A stretch of DNA of 8,234 nucleotides, taken from assembly GCA_036524115.1 (NCBI GenBank), contig DATDCY010000129.1, positions 1-8,234 of the forward strand, in the 5' to 3' direction. Position 1 is the first letter of the stretch. Each line of letters begins with the position of its first letter. Origin of the DNA: a bacterium. GTDB taxonomy: Bacteria; JAUVQV01; DATDCY01. The translations under genes and the position numbers were made by a program. Positions 1 through 6,491 of the stretch are shown here, in pieces. The notes beneath the pieces are model-generated. The model did not search any database. It saw only the letters and a list, made by a program, of their open reading frames with translations, and was not told where the DNA came from.

Positions 1-362
1 TAACTGAAGGAGACTTTGTCCATCCAGAGCATCAGGCTATGTTCCAGCGTTACTGCGCTGGCAGAACGGCCGACGCTGTCGATCAGGCTCATCTCACCGA
101 GCAGGTCGCCTGCTCCCAGGATCGAGATGATCACGTCCCGCTCACCCTGCTCAATGTGGATTTTTACAGTGCCATACAAAATGATGTAGACCGCTTCCCC
201 CGGCTGTTCGATGGTCAGTATGTTGCGCCCTGCTTCAAACACACGGCGATGCGCACGCTGGGCAACCCAGTCCAGTTGTGTTGGCGTCAACCCCGCGAAC
301 AGTGCGATGTCCGCGAGCAGGTTGCGAGTGCTGTCTTTTTGGACCTCAGTCATTGTGCGCAT
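1..362 (-). CDS. Crp/Fnr-type cyclic-nucleotide-binding protein, 5' part (gene runs off the left edge)
   Basis: The 120 visible residues form the effector-binding half of a Crp/Fnr-family protein, usually a cytoplasmic transcription regulator that senses a small ligand. A short N-terminal helix (about residues 11-38) leads into a cNMP-binding beta-roll (about 39-119). The hallmark phosphate-binding cassette is visible: GEMSLID starts at G89-E90 and is followed by R99-S100-A101, matching the Gly-Glu and Arg-Ser pair that grips the cyclic nucleotide in CRP. The C-terminal helix-turn-helix, if present, lies outside the window, so a regulator is likely but a stand-alone cNMP-binding protein is possible. 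Two in-frame ATGs exist, at 362 and 353; I chose 362 because GAGG at 369-372 sits six bases before it. GC is about 57% by hand count, well below the neighbouring genes, and the ribosome-binding site overlaps a tRNA-like fragment, so its origin here is suspicious. Confidence 0.88.
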   Translation of the reverse strand, partial: MRTMTEVQKDSTRNLLADIALFAGLTPTQLDWVAQRAHRRVFEAGRNILTIEQPGEAVYIILYGTVKIHIEQGERDVIISILGAGDLLGEMSLIDSVGRSASAVTLEHSLMLWMDKVSFS

Positions 363-369
363 ATTTTAC

Positions 370-393
370 CTCTATCCCCTGAGCTACGGGCGC
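370..393 (-). pseudogene. truncated tRNA gene, 5' end only (acceptor strand and D arm)
   Basis: Read on the minus strand from 393 to 370, the bases fall into tRNA order: GCGCCCG (acceptor positions 1-7), TA (8-9), GCTC (D stem), AGGGGATA (D loop with the conserved A14, GG and A21), then GAG of the closing D stem. As I remember it, this resembles tRNA-Arg(CCG) genes, which also begin GCGCCCGTAGCTCAG. The match stops at the next base (G where C would pair), and GTAAAATATG leads into the start codon of the cNMP-binding gene. No anticodon arm, T arm or CCA end follows, so this cannot be a working tRNA. The last bases (GAG) now serve as part of that gene's ribosome-binding site. Confidence 0.7.
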
Positions 394-442
394 CATGCCT
401 TCCAACGCGGCGCACTATGCCCGATCGGCCGGTGGCCGTCAA

Positions 443-457
443 CAGAGGTCTCCTCTG
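443..457 (-). terminator. possible hairpin after the protease gene
   Basis: CAGAGG, a three-base loop and CCTCTG form a perfect six-base stem 33 bases past the protease stop codon. A second small stem lies just beyond it (CGGCC, GGT, GGCCG at 426-438). No run of T follows on the minus strand, so intrinsic termination is weakly supported. The inverted pair CCGCCA (460-465) and TGGCGG (482-487) lies closer to the stop and could form a longer-looped stem. Confidence 0.25.
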
Positions 458-489
458 GTCCGCCACATCGGGGTCCGGACCTGGCGGGG

Positions 490-3400
490 CTATTGCGCCC
501 AGATCCGCAGCGTGCCTACCGGCGACCGACGGACGTTGCCGGCGCGATCCCTGGCGGTGAAGATGTACTCCCAGCATCTCGGCTGCGTCTGCGGAGCCAG
601 CCGGAGCACGTACTCTCCTCCAAGGGCATCGTAGGTCATCGCGCGCGGAGCGCCGAAGACGTACTGGCCCGTCGCCCGCAGGCGGACGGAAACATCCCGG
701 ACACCCGAAACCCCGTCCAGCGCCCGTGCGCGAAGGGCCGGGGCCTTGCCGATCGCGAAACCTGCAATGGTCCGATTCTCCAGCACGGGCGCCCTGAGAT
801 CGGCGGTGATGCCGTCGGAGTGACCCTCGAAGGGCGGCAGTCCCGCGGCAATGGCGCGCACCGTGAAGTAGTACTTCTTGCCGTGTGCCAGCGCGAGGCC
901 TCCCCTGGTCGTCGAGAGGCGCAGTCCCACGGATCTCCAGGGCGTGACGTCCGCAAGACCGGGCGCGCTGCCGATGGCGTAGGCGAACCGATCGGCTTCG
1001 ACGCCGCTGCGCTGGAAGTACCACGAAGCCTCCAGCGTATCGGCGCTCTTCGTGAAGGCGCCGCCGTCATTCACCACCGGGAGGGGCGCCGGCGGCGAGC
1101 CGCTGGGATTCGCGCTGGTTCGAGCGGCGCTGCGCCGCCACTGCGGCCATTCCGGCGGCGACGTGAAGGGCCGGTGGTTGGTGAACGCCAGAGCCGCCCC
1201 CGGCCACCGGCTGAGGAAGCTGACGAAGTCGGTGCTGCCGTCGCCGTCGATGTCACCCACGGCGGGCTGGGAATAGACGCCGCGGCTCTCGCCAGCGGGG
1301 AAGCCGGCGACCGGCGCGGCGTCCTTGCTCAGCACGGTGATCCGGCTGCTGACGCAGGATCCCGCGATGCTCTCGAAGCAGGTGCTCAGGACGATCTCCT
1401 GCACGCCGTCGCCGTCCACGTCGGCGATGGACGGCGCTCCAAGGGGAAACTCCGTCCCCAGCGGCAAAGTCCAGCGCACGGCGCCGGAGGCTTCGATTAC
1501 GCGGACCATGCCGGCGGTCACCTCGTTCAGGATGACCTCCGTCCTGCCGTCGCCCTCGAGGTCCGCCGCCGCGAGCGGTCCCTCGCTGCCGATCGCGGGC
1601 CATCCCGGGACTTCGCCGCCATCGAGCTTGTAGGCGTGGGTTCTCGAGCCGGACAGCCGTTTCTCGCCGACGAGTATCTCGAGGCCGCGGCCGCCGTCGA
1701 GATTGGCCAGGACGGGATCACCGAGGCTGCCTTGCGCGAGTCGAGGCCATCCCGCGACCGCCTTTCCGTCAAAACGCAGGACCCACAGGGGGCTGGGACG
1801 CGGCTCCGGGTGGGCGCCCGGCGTCTCCCTGGAGGCGGTTACCACGATTTCGGGGCGCCACGCGCCATCCAGGCGCCCCACCGCCAGCCCCATGTCGACG
1901 ATGAACCCGCCGTCGGAAGACCCCGGGGCCGACAGCTCGACGGGCCAACCAGGGAGCGCCGTGCCATCCCCGCGGAAGACCCCGACCCACGGGGGATAAT
2001 CCGCACCGCACGCGACGACGTCCTTGACACCGTCTCCATCGACGTCGGCAAGCGCGAGTTCGTCGGGGTACATCGCCAGGCCCAGCGCCGACTTGGGGAA
2101 GACTGGCCAGCCCGCCACCGGCAGGCCGCTCTCCTGGTGAAACGCCTTGATGGACGCTTGACCCGGCCAACGAGAAGGCTCTCTGACCAGGACAACGATT
2201 TCCAGGTCCGAATCCCCGTCGATGTCCCCCGCCGCCATCCGTACCACGTCGGCGAAGGGGTCTTCGGAGACCGCCAGGGGCCAGGGGGCGTGCGCGGATC
2301 CATCGCCCCTGAAGACGTTCAGCCCCATATCGCCGGCGAGCAGGACCTCCTGCGCCCCGTCGCGGTCAAGGTCCGCGAGCAGCGCGTCGGCATCGGCGCC
2401 CGCCGGGGAGGGGAACGTCAGCGACACCGGCCAGCCCGGCTTCGAGGGCAGCGGGAGGCGGAATTCGAAGGTGTTCCTGAAGACCTCCCCGTCGGCGGCG
2501 ATCTCGAGTTCGAAGCGGCAGCGCTCTCCCAGCGCGGCCCCGGGGCTCACGGAAACGACGAAGGGATCCGCGGCGTTGTCCTTCATCTCCCCGGGTCGCA
2601 GTGCGCCGAAGACGGCGTCGGCATCCTGCACCGTCACGACCGGATCGAGGGAGGCGAGCCGGACCCGGACATCGCCTGCGGCGGCCCAGACGTTCTTGAG
2701 CGTGAAGACCAGGGCCAGCGTCTCGCCGGCCTCCGGCTGACCGTTCACGCTGTTGCCCGGCCGGTCGTCGTCGACGAGGCAGTCGAGGTACTTCACGAAG
2801 GGACGCGGTGAGGCCGTCAGGGCCGCGTAGGCGTTGACCCTCCCGGACCCCATGACATCCGACGCCACCGGGTCGGCGGAGCCGATGATCTGCCCCGCGA
2901 TGAGGTCGTTCGACCAGTCCGGGTGAAGCGCCGCGAGCAGCGCGGCGACGCCCGAGACGTGGGGAGCGGCCATGGAGGTCCCCTGCGCGCGGTAGTAGGT
3001 TCCCCCCACGGCGAAGAGGCCCGGCCCGAACTTCTGGTACAAGTCGGTGCCCTCCGCCCGCAGCGAGAGGATGTTCACGTACCCGTAGTTGGCGCTCAGG
3101 TCACGGGCCCCGCCTCCGGGGGCCGACACCGCGATCCTGGCGCCGAAATTCGAGAAGGCCAGGGAGACGTCGTTCCGGTCGGTGGCGCCGACGGCGATCG
3201 CCGCGGGATGATTGTTCGGGGAGTAGGCCGCGACGTCCGCGCTGTCGTTGCCCGCGGCGAAGACCACGACGCAACCCAGGGCGTGGGCATACGCCACGGT
3301 CTCCTCCAGCAACGGATTCGACGGCCGGGCCCCGGTCGGCCCCCAGGAATTGTTCAGGACGTCCGCCCCGTGATCGGCGGCGTACTTGATGGCCGCTGCG

Positions 3401-4389
3401 CAGACGGCATCGGTGGCGTTGTCGAAGATCTTGAGCGGCATGATCTTCGCGAGCGGGGCCACGCCGATGACGCCCACGCCGTTGTTCCCCGCCGCCGCGA
3501 TCGTCCCGGCCACGTGGGTCCCGTGGCCGTTGACATCCTTGGGGTCCGCGTCGCCGTCGCTGAAGTCGTAGCCGATGACGGCGCCCGTGCCGTCGCGCAG
3601 CACGTTGTCCCGGATGTCGGGGTGGTTGTAGTCGATGCCCGTGTCGAGCACGGCGACCACGGCGCCAGCCCCCCGGGTCAGGTCCCAGGCGGGCTCCGGA
3701 TCGAGCTTCTTGACGCCCCAGAGATCGTCGTACGGCTGCCCCCAGCTGCCCGCCGAGGCATAGTAGGGATCGTCAGGGGAGAATGTGGGCCTGTTGAGAT
3801 GGTTCGGCTGCGCGTAGCGGACCTGCGGGTCGCGGGCATAGGCGGCACAGGCGGCCGGGACGTCCACGCCGGCGTCCTCGAACACGACGCGATAGACCCC
3901 GGCCAGCGAGGGAACCGCTGCCGCTGCGGGGGCGCGGTCGAGCCGCCGGGGAAATTCCTTGCCGAGGCGGTCCAGCCGCGCCTCGCGGGCAACCTGGGCT
4001 TCATGGAGCGCGGCCCGGGCCGCTTCGACGGTGACCGGCCCCTGGGGAAGACCGTCTCCCGCGTCCTCTTCGAGGAGCCTCTCGAATCGCCGGACCTTGA
4101 ACCGGGCGTTGAGACCGTCCAGGTAGGGGTCCCCGGTCAGACTCTGGAAAGACTGCCCTGTCGCCTCCAGGCGAGCCGCCGTCGCCGACAGCAGAGAATC
4201 GTCCCGAAAGCGCACGATCATCTCGCCGGGACGATGGTCCTGAAGCGCTTCGCGACCGGCGACGGGGGGGACGGAACCGTCCTCCGAACGCGAGCGCGCC
4301 CTTCCCGGGACCGGCGTCAGCTGGAGAACGCACAAGCCCACGCATGCCACGAAAACAGACAGCCGACGAATGTTCCCCCATCGGCACAT
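490..4389 (-). CDS. secreted subtilisin-like serine protease (S8) with FG-GAP/VCBS beta-propeller
   Basis: An exported endopeptidase of 1299 residues. A basic start and hydrophobic stretch (about 1-28) form a signal peptide, probably cut near residues 31-33. A prodomain-like region (about 51-200) precedes the S8 domain (about 222-525). The triad is complete: Asp249 in AVLDTGID, His289 in NGHGTHVAG and Ser472 in GTSMAAPHVSG, with oxyanion Asn381 in AAGND. A beta-sandwich (about 525-650), eight FG-GAP-like repeats (about 660-1085, several with intact DxDGDG calcium loops), an Fn3-like domain (about 1090-1190) and a final Ig-like domain follow. The start at 4389 has GGGAG seven bases upstream and puts the signal peptide at the N terminus; the reading frame stays open to 4476, but that extension would bury it. 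I see no LPXTG anchor or transmembrane helix. Likely role: extracellular protein breakdown or processing; the substrate is unknown. Confidence 0.95.
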   Translation of the reverse strand: MCRWGNIRRLSVFVACVGLCVLQLTPVPGRARSRSEDGSVPPVAGREALQDHRPGEMIVRFRDDSLLSATAARLEATGQSFQSLTGDPYLDGLNARFKVRRFERLLEEDAGDGLPQGPVTVEAARAALHEAQVAREARLDRLGKEFPRRLDRAPAAAAVPSLAGVYRVVFEDAGVDVPAACAAYARDPQVRYAQPNHLNRPTFSPDDPYYASAGSWGQPYDDLWGVKKLDPEPAWDLTRGAGAVVAVLDTGIDYNHPDIRDNVLRDGTGAVIGYDFSDGDADPKDVNGHGTHVAGTIAAAGNNGVGVIGVAPLAKIMPLKIFDNATDAVCAAAIKYAADHGADVLNNSWGPTGARPSNPLLEETVAYAHALGCVVVFAAGNDSADVAAYSPNNHPAAIAVGATDRNDVSLAFSNFGARIAVSAPGGGARDLSANYGYVNILSLRAEGTDLYQKFGPGLFAVGGTYYRAQGTSMAAPHVSGVAALLAALHPDWSNDLIAGQIIGSADPVASDVMGSGRVNAYAALTASPRPFVKYLDCLVDDDRPGNSVNGQPEAGETLALVFTLKNVWAAAGDVRVRLASLDPVVTVQDADAVFGALRPGEMKDNAADPFVVSVSPGAALGERCRFELEIAADGEVFRNTFEFRLPLPSKPGWPVSLTFPSPAGADADALLADLDRDGAQEVLLAGDMGLNVFRGDGSAHAPWPLAVSEDPFADVVRMAAGDIDGDSDLEIVVLVREPSRWPGQASIKAFHQESGLPVAGWPVFPKSALGLAMYPDELALADVDGDGVKDVVACGADYPPWVGVFRGDGTALPGWPVELSAPGSSDGGFIVDMGLAVGRLDGAWRPEIVVTASRETPGAHPEPRPSPLWVLRFDGKAVAGWPRLAQGSLGDPVLANLDGGRGLEILVGEKRLSGSRTHAYKLDGGEVPGWPAIGSEGPLAAADLEGDGRTEVILNEVTAGMVRVIEASGAVRWTLPLGTEFPLGAPSIADVDGDGVQEIVLSTCFESIAGSCVSSRITVLSKDAAPVAGFPAGESRGVYSQPAVGDIDGDGSTDFVSFLSRWPGAALAFTNHRPFTSPPEWPQWRRSAARTSANPSGSPPAPLPVVNDGGAFTKSADTLEASWYFQRSGVEADRFAYAIGSAPGLADVTPWRSVGLRLSTTRGGLALAHGKKYYFTVRAIAAGLPPFEGHSDGITADLRAPVLENRTIAGFAIGKAPALRARALDGVSGVRDVSVRLRATGQYVFGAPRAMTYDALGGEYVLRLAPQTQPRCWEYIFTARDRAGNVRRSPVGTLRIWAQ
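1230..2385 (-). repeat. eight FG-GAP/VCBS-like repeats encoded in the protease gene
   Basis: Eight copies of a motif of the type A-D-x-D-G-D-G-x-x-(D/E)-(I/V)-V recur in the protein. Their loop-leading residues are D673, D722, D782, then the equivalent near D841, N896, D943, D990 and D1046, spaced 47 to 60 residues apart. Repeats 2, 3, 7 and 8 keep near-complete calcium-binding loops. Repeat 4 (GRLDGAW) and repeat 5 (NLDGGRG) have lost ligands. The number and spacing suit a seven- or eight-bladed beta-propeller, probably for binding or stability. The DNA copies have diverged, so this is a protein-level repeat. Confidence 0.85.
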
Positions 4390-4425
4390 GACTCTTCTCC
4401 CGGGGCAGGCTCCGCTCTCGTGGCC

Positions 4426-4455
4426 AGTATACGCCAAGGCAATTCGCCAGCTCAA
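4426..4455 (-). promoter_or_regulatory. likely sigma-70-type promoter for the protease gene
   Basis: On the minus strand, TATACT (4431 to 4426) matches the -10 consensus at five of six positions. TTGAGC (4455 to 4450) matches the -35 at four of six, with an 18-base spacer. Transcription would begin near 4419, leaving a leader of about 30 bases that carries the GGGAG ribosome-binding site. No operator was recognised. Confidence 0.5.
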
Positions 4456-4562
4456 TCGCCGCCCCAGCCTCGGCACGGCCGCAGCGGGAGGGCGTCGTGC
4501 CGGACAAGGTTCTGCAGGTTGGAGGAGGCCGATCGCTTTCCCCCGCCCGCGCGCCGCCGCAG

Positions 4563-4591
4563 TTGCGCGCCGCCCGCCGAGGCATTACATA
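4563..4591 (+). promoter_or_regulatory. weak promoter candidate for the superoxide dismutase gene
   Basis: TTGCGC (4563-4568) and TACATA (4586-4591) are 17 bases apart in the only AT-rich patch (4585-4595) upstream of the dismutase gene. The -10 match is poor and TATTAG (4590-4595) could serve instead. The rest of the divergent region (about 4456-4562 and 4592-4623) is GC-rich and shows nothing else I can name. Confidence 0.3.
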
Positions 4592-4637
4592 TTAGGGGTC
4601 GCACCACAGGACGGCCATCACCCAAGGGAGGCGCACC

Positions 4638-5216
4638 ATGACGTACGCGGCGAAGGACTACGCGAAGCTCCTCGGCACGCCGGGCTTCTCCGAGACGCTC
4701 CTCAAGAACCACTTCACCCTCTACCAGGGCTACGTCGCCAACACGAACAAGCTCCTCGACACCTTCGCGGCGATGCTCAAGGACGGCAAGGTCGCGGCGC
4801 CCCCCTCCCCCGAGTACGCGGAGCTCAGGCGGCGGCTCGGCTGGGAGTTCAACGGCATGCGCCTGCACGAGCTGTACTTCGAGAACCTCGGGGGCGGCAA
4901 GCCCCTGTCGGCCTTCCCGGCGCTCGAGAAGGCGCTCGCAGCCTCCTTCGGCAGCGCCGGCGACTGGGAGAAGGACTTCCGCGCCTGCGGCACGATGCGC
5001 GGCATCGGCTGGGTCGGCCTCTACAAGGACGGGGACCGGCTGATCAACTTCTGGATCAACGAGCACGACGTCGCCAACCCGGCCGGCTGCAAGCCGCTGC
5101 TGATCATGGACGTCTTCGAGCACGCCTTCATGCTCGACTACGGCCTCAAGCGCGCCGATTACGTCGAGGCGTTCATGAAGGCCGTCAACTGGGAGGCCGT
5201 CGCCGCCAGAATGTAA
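4638..5216 (+). CDS. sod: Fe/Mn-family superoxide dismutase (divergent subfamily)
   Basis: Converts superoxide to hydrogen peroxide and oxygen; at 192 residues without a signal peptide it should be cytoplasmic. The C-terminal half carries the signature MDVFEHAFMLDYGLKRADY, matching DVWEHAYxxDY and supplying metal ligands Asp158 and His162; His77 (RLHELYF) aligns with the second ligand. The N-terminal helix reads NHFTLYQGYV, where His25 must supply the first ligand although it lies one residue closer to the gateway Tyr32 than usual. Signature Trp is Phe160, and the outer-sphere position that is Gln146 in E. coli MnSOD appears to be His143, as I recall for archaeal enzymes. I remember very similar sequences from Geobacter. 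Metal preference (Fe, Mn or either) cannot be read safely. AAGGGAGG (4624-4631) lies six bases before the ATG. It is divergent from the protease gene and separate from the downstream operon. Confidence 0.92.
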   Translation: MTYAAKDYAKLLGTPGFSETLLKNHFTLYQGYVANTNKLLDTFAAMLKDGKVAAPPSPEYAELRRRLGWEFNGMRLHELYFENLGGGKPLSAFPALEKALAASFGSAGDWEKDFRACGTMRGIGWVGLYKDGDRLINFWINEHDVANPAGCKPLLIMDVFEHAFMLDYGLKRADYVEAFMKAVNWEAVAARM

Positions 5217-5439
5217 CCAATCGCCCGGGTCAGTCGGGAACGGTCTTTTCCGCCCCTGCGGCGTGGCGGATCGGGCTGCTTGTGCGGCGGGCACCAGCCC
5301 GCCTCCGCGCGCCCTTCCCCGCTGCCTTGCAGGAACGAAAAATCCCGCACTCGACTGACTCGGGCAGCGTGGGCACGTGCCGCCAATGCAACGAAGAGTT
5401 CGCGGTCATCGCGCCGGCGGTTCCGGTCGTGCGGACTTC
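5217..5439. other. intergenic stretch between sod and argB with hairpin and palindrome
   Basis: I see no supported gene here. Close to the sod stop is a small CCCG/CGGG stem (5224-5238) followed by TCTTTT at 5244-5249, a poor terminator candidate. GGCGGGC, ACCA, GCCCGCC (5286-5303) makes a seven-base GC hairpin without a T run. GGCACGTGCC (5372-5381) is a perfect ten-base palindrome that could be a protein-binding site. The remainder is unremarkable GC-rich sequence with more A/T than the coding regions. Confidence 0.5.
5286..5303 (+). terminator. GC-rich hairpin downstream of sod
   Basis: A perfect seven-base stem (GGCGGGC with GCCCGCC) closed by the loop ACCA starts 70 bases after the sod stop codon. 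It could end or stabilise the sod transcript. The lack of a following T tract argues against classic intrinsic termination. Confidence 0.3.
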
Positions 5440-5469
5440 TTGTTCCGCCGTCACGGGGAGTGTTAAGAT
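5440..5469 (+). promoter_or_regulatory. likely promoter of the argB-trxA-argD-pdxA operon
   Basis: TTGTTC (5440-5445) and TAAGAT (5464-5469), separated by 18 bases, match the sigma-70 consensus at four positions each. They lie in an AT-richer patch just upstream of argB. Transcription would start near 5476, about 29 bases before the ATG. The palindrome GGGACGTCCC (5494-5503) overlaps the Shine-Dalgarno AGGGG (5492-5496). I saw no sequence resembling the E. coli ARG box. Confidence 0.4.
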
Positions 5470-5504
5470 TTCCGGGCCGCCGGCTGCGGTGAGGGGACGT
5501 CCCG

Positions 5505-6389
5505 ATGAAGACGCAGATCGAGAAGATCAAGATCCTCTTCGAGACGCTGCCCTACATCCGCAAGTTCGCCGGCACGACCGTGGTCATCAAGTTCGGCGGC
5601 CACGCCATGGTCAGCCCCGAGCTCAAGGGCCTGTTCGCCGAGGACATCGTGTTCCTCAAGTACCTCGGCATCAACCCCGTCGTGGTCCACGGGGGCGGCC
5701 CGCAGATCGGCGCGATGATGGAGCGCCTCGGCATCAAGCCGACGTTCGTCGACGGGCACCGCGTCACCGACGAGGAGACGATGGACATCGTCGAGATGGT
5801 CCTCGCCGGCAAGATCAACAAGGACATCGTCGCCTCCATCCAGCGCGCCGGCGGCAAGGCGGTCGGCCTCTCCGGCAAGGACGGCTTCCTCCTCCAGGCG
5901 CGCCGCAAGAAGCTCAAGGTGACGCGCAGCGGCACGGCGGAACCGGAGCTGGTCGACATCGGCCTCGTGGGGGAGGTCACCGCCGTCGACCCCGACGTGG
6001 TGCGCGCGCTCGAGGAGTGGGACTTCATCCCGGTGATCTCCCCGATCGGCGTCGACGCCGAGGGGCACACCTACAACCTCAACGCCGACACGGCGGCGGC
6101 GGCCGTGGCGGCGGCGCTCAAGGCGCAGAAGCTGGTCTACCTCACCGACGCCGCCGGCGTGCTCGACAAGAACGGGGAGCTGCTGCCGACGCTGGATCGC
6201 GCCGCGATCGCGAAGCTCGTCAAGCGGGGCGTGATCACCGGCGGGATGATCCCCAAGGTCAACTACTGCCTCCAGGCGCTGGAGGGGGGCGTGTCCCAGA
6301 CGCACGTCATCGACGGGCGCCTCGAGCACGCGATCCTGCTCGAGCTGTTCACCGAGCGGGGCATCGGCACGGAGATCCTCGAGGCGTAG
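5505..6389 (+). CDS. argB: acetylglutamate kinase
   Basis: Phosphorylates N-acetyl-L-glutamate with ATP, the second step of arginine (ornithine) biosynthesis, in the cytoplasm. The 294 residues cover the whole amino-acid-kinase fold. Visible motifs are KFGGHAM with catalytic Lys29 and the glycine loop (29-34), HGGGPQI (62-68) for the phosphate and substrate, GLVGEV (153-158), NLNADTAA (191-198) for N-acetylglutamate binding, LTDAAGVL (213-220) and GGMIPKV with Lys251. An N-terminal helix of about 22 residues precedes the first strand; this extension is characteristic of hexameric, arginine-inhibited kinases such as those of Pseudomonas and Thermotoga, so feedback inhibition by arginine is a reasonable inference. 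GAGGGG lies just upstream of the ATG. It is the first gene of a probable operon with trxA, argD and pdxA. The argC product needed for the next step is not encoded in this window. Confidence 0.97.
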   Translation: MKTQIEKIKILFETLPYIRKFAGTTVVIKFGGHAMVSPELKGLFAEDIVFLKYLGINPVVVHGGGPQIGAMMERLGIKPTFVDGHRVTDEETMDIVEMVLAGKINKDIVASIQRAGGKAVGLSGKDGFLLQARRKKLKVTRSGTAEPELVDIGLVGEVTAVDPDVVRALEEWDFIPVISPIGVDAEGHTYNLNADTAAAAVAAALKAQKLVYLTDAAGVLDKNGELLPTLDRAAIAKLVKRGVITGGMIPKVNYCLQALEGGVSQTHVIDGRLEHAILLELFTERGIGTEILEA

Positions 6390-6491
6390 CTGCCCGCGCG
6401 GCCGGGGCGCCTCCGGGGCGCGGCGTGAATCGCCGGCGCGGGAGATCGATCAAAAGAACCTGTCCGGACACAACCCACGAAAGGAGAAACG
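6390..6491 (+). other. argB-trxA spacer with palindrome and ribosome-binding site
   Basis: This is the largest gap in the cluster. GCGCC and GGCGC (6407-6421) can form a five-base stem. TGTCCGGACA (6461-6470) is a perfect ten-base palindrome 22 bases before the trxA start. AAGGAG (6480-6485) followed by AAACG is a strong ribosome-binding site. No convincing -10/-35 pair was found, but the AT-richer patch near 6445-6460 leaves room for a separate trxA promoter. Confidence 0.4.

Noticed and set aside
370-393. A functional tRNA gene
   Set aside because: Only the acceptor 5' strand and most of the D arm are present; no anticodon arm, T arm or matching acceptor 3' strand follows.
211-2811. Plus-strand open frame of 866 codons opposite the protease gene
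   Set aside because: It is the antisense shadow of a GC-rich gene; its translation is rich in Arg, Gly and Pro with no recognisable domain, while the minus strand encodes clear protease and propeller motifs.
4390-4476. Upstream extension of the protease by 29 residues
   Set aside because: It would place extra residues before the signal peptide, it overlaps the promoter candidate, and the ATG at 4389 has a good ribosome-binding site.
2923-4641. Plus-strand open frame of 572 codons
   Set aside because: It lies opposite the protease catalytic domain and the start region; no motif, and it ends at the sod start codon by chance.
4638-5216. Fe-only assignment (sodB) for the dismutase
   Set aside because: The FeSOD-specific Gln position is Gly73 and the opposite position is His143, so metal choice cannot be assigned from sequence.
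5368-5460. Possible small zinc-ribbon protein (CRQCNEEFAV) in the sod-argB gap
   Set aside because: One CxxC followed by EEF looks suggestive, but there is no second CxxC pair, no ribosome-binding site, and the frame runs on into argB.
5463-6329. Minus-strand open frame opposite argB
   Set aside because: Antisense shadow rich in Asp, His, Leu and Arg; no family features.
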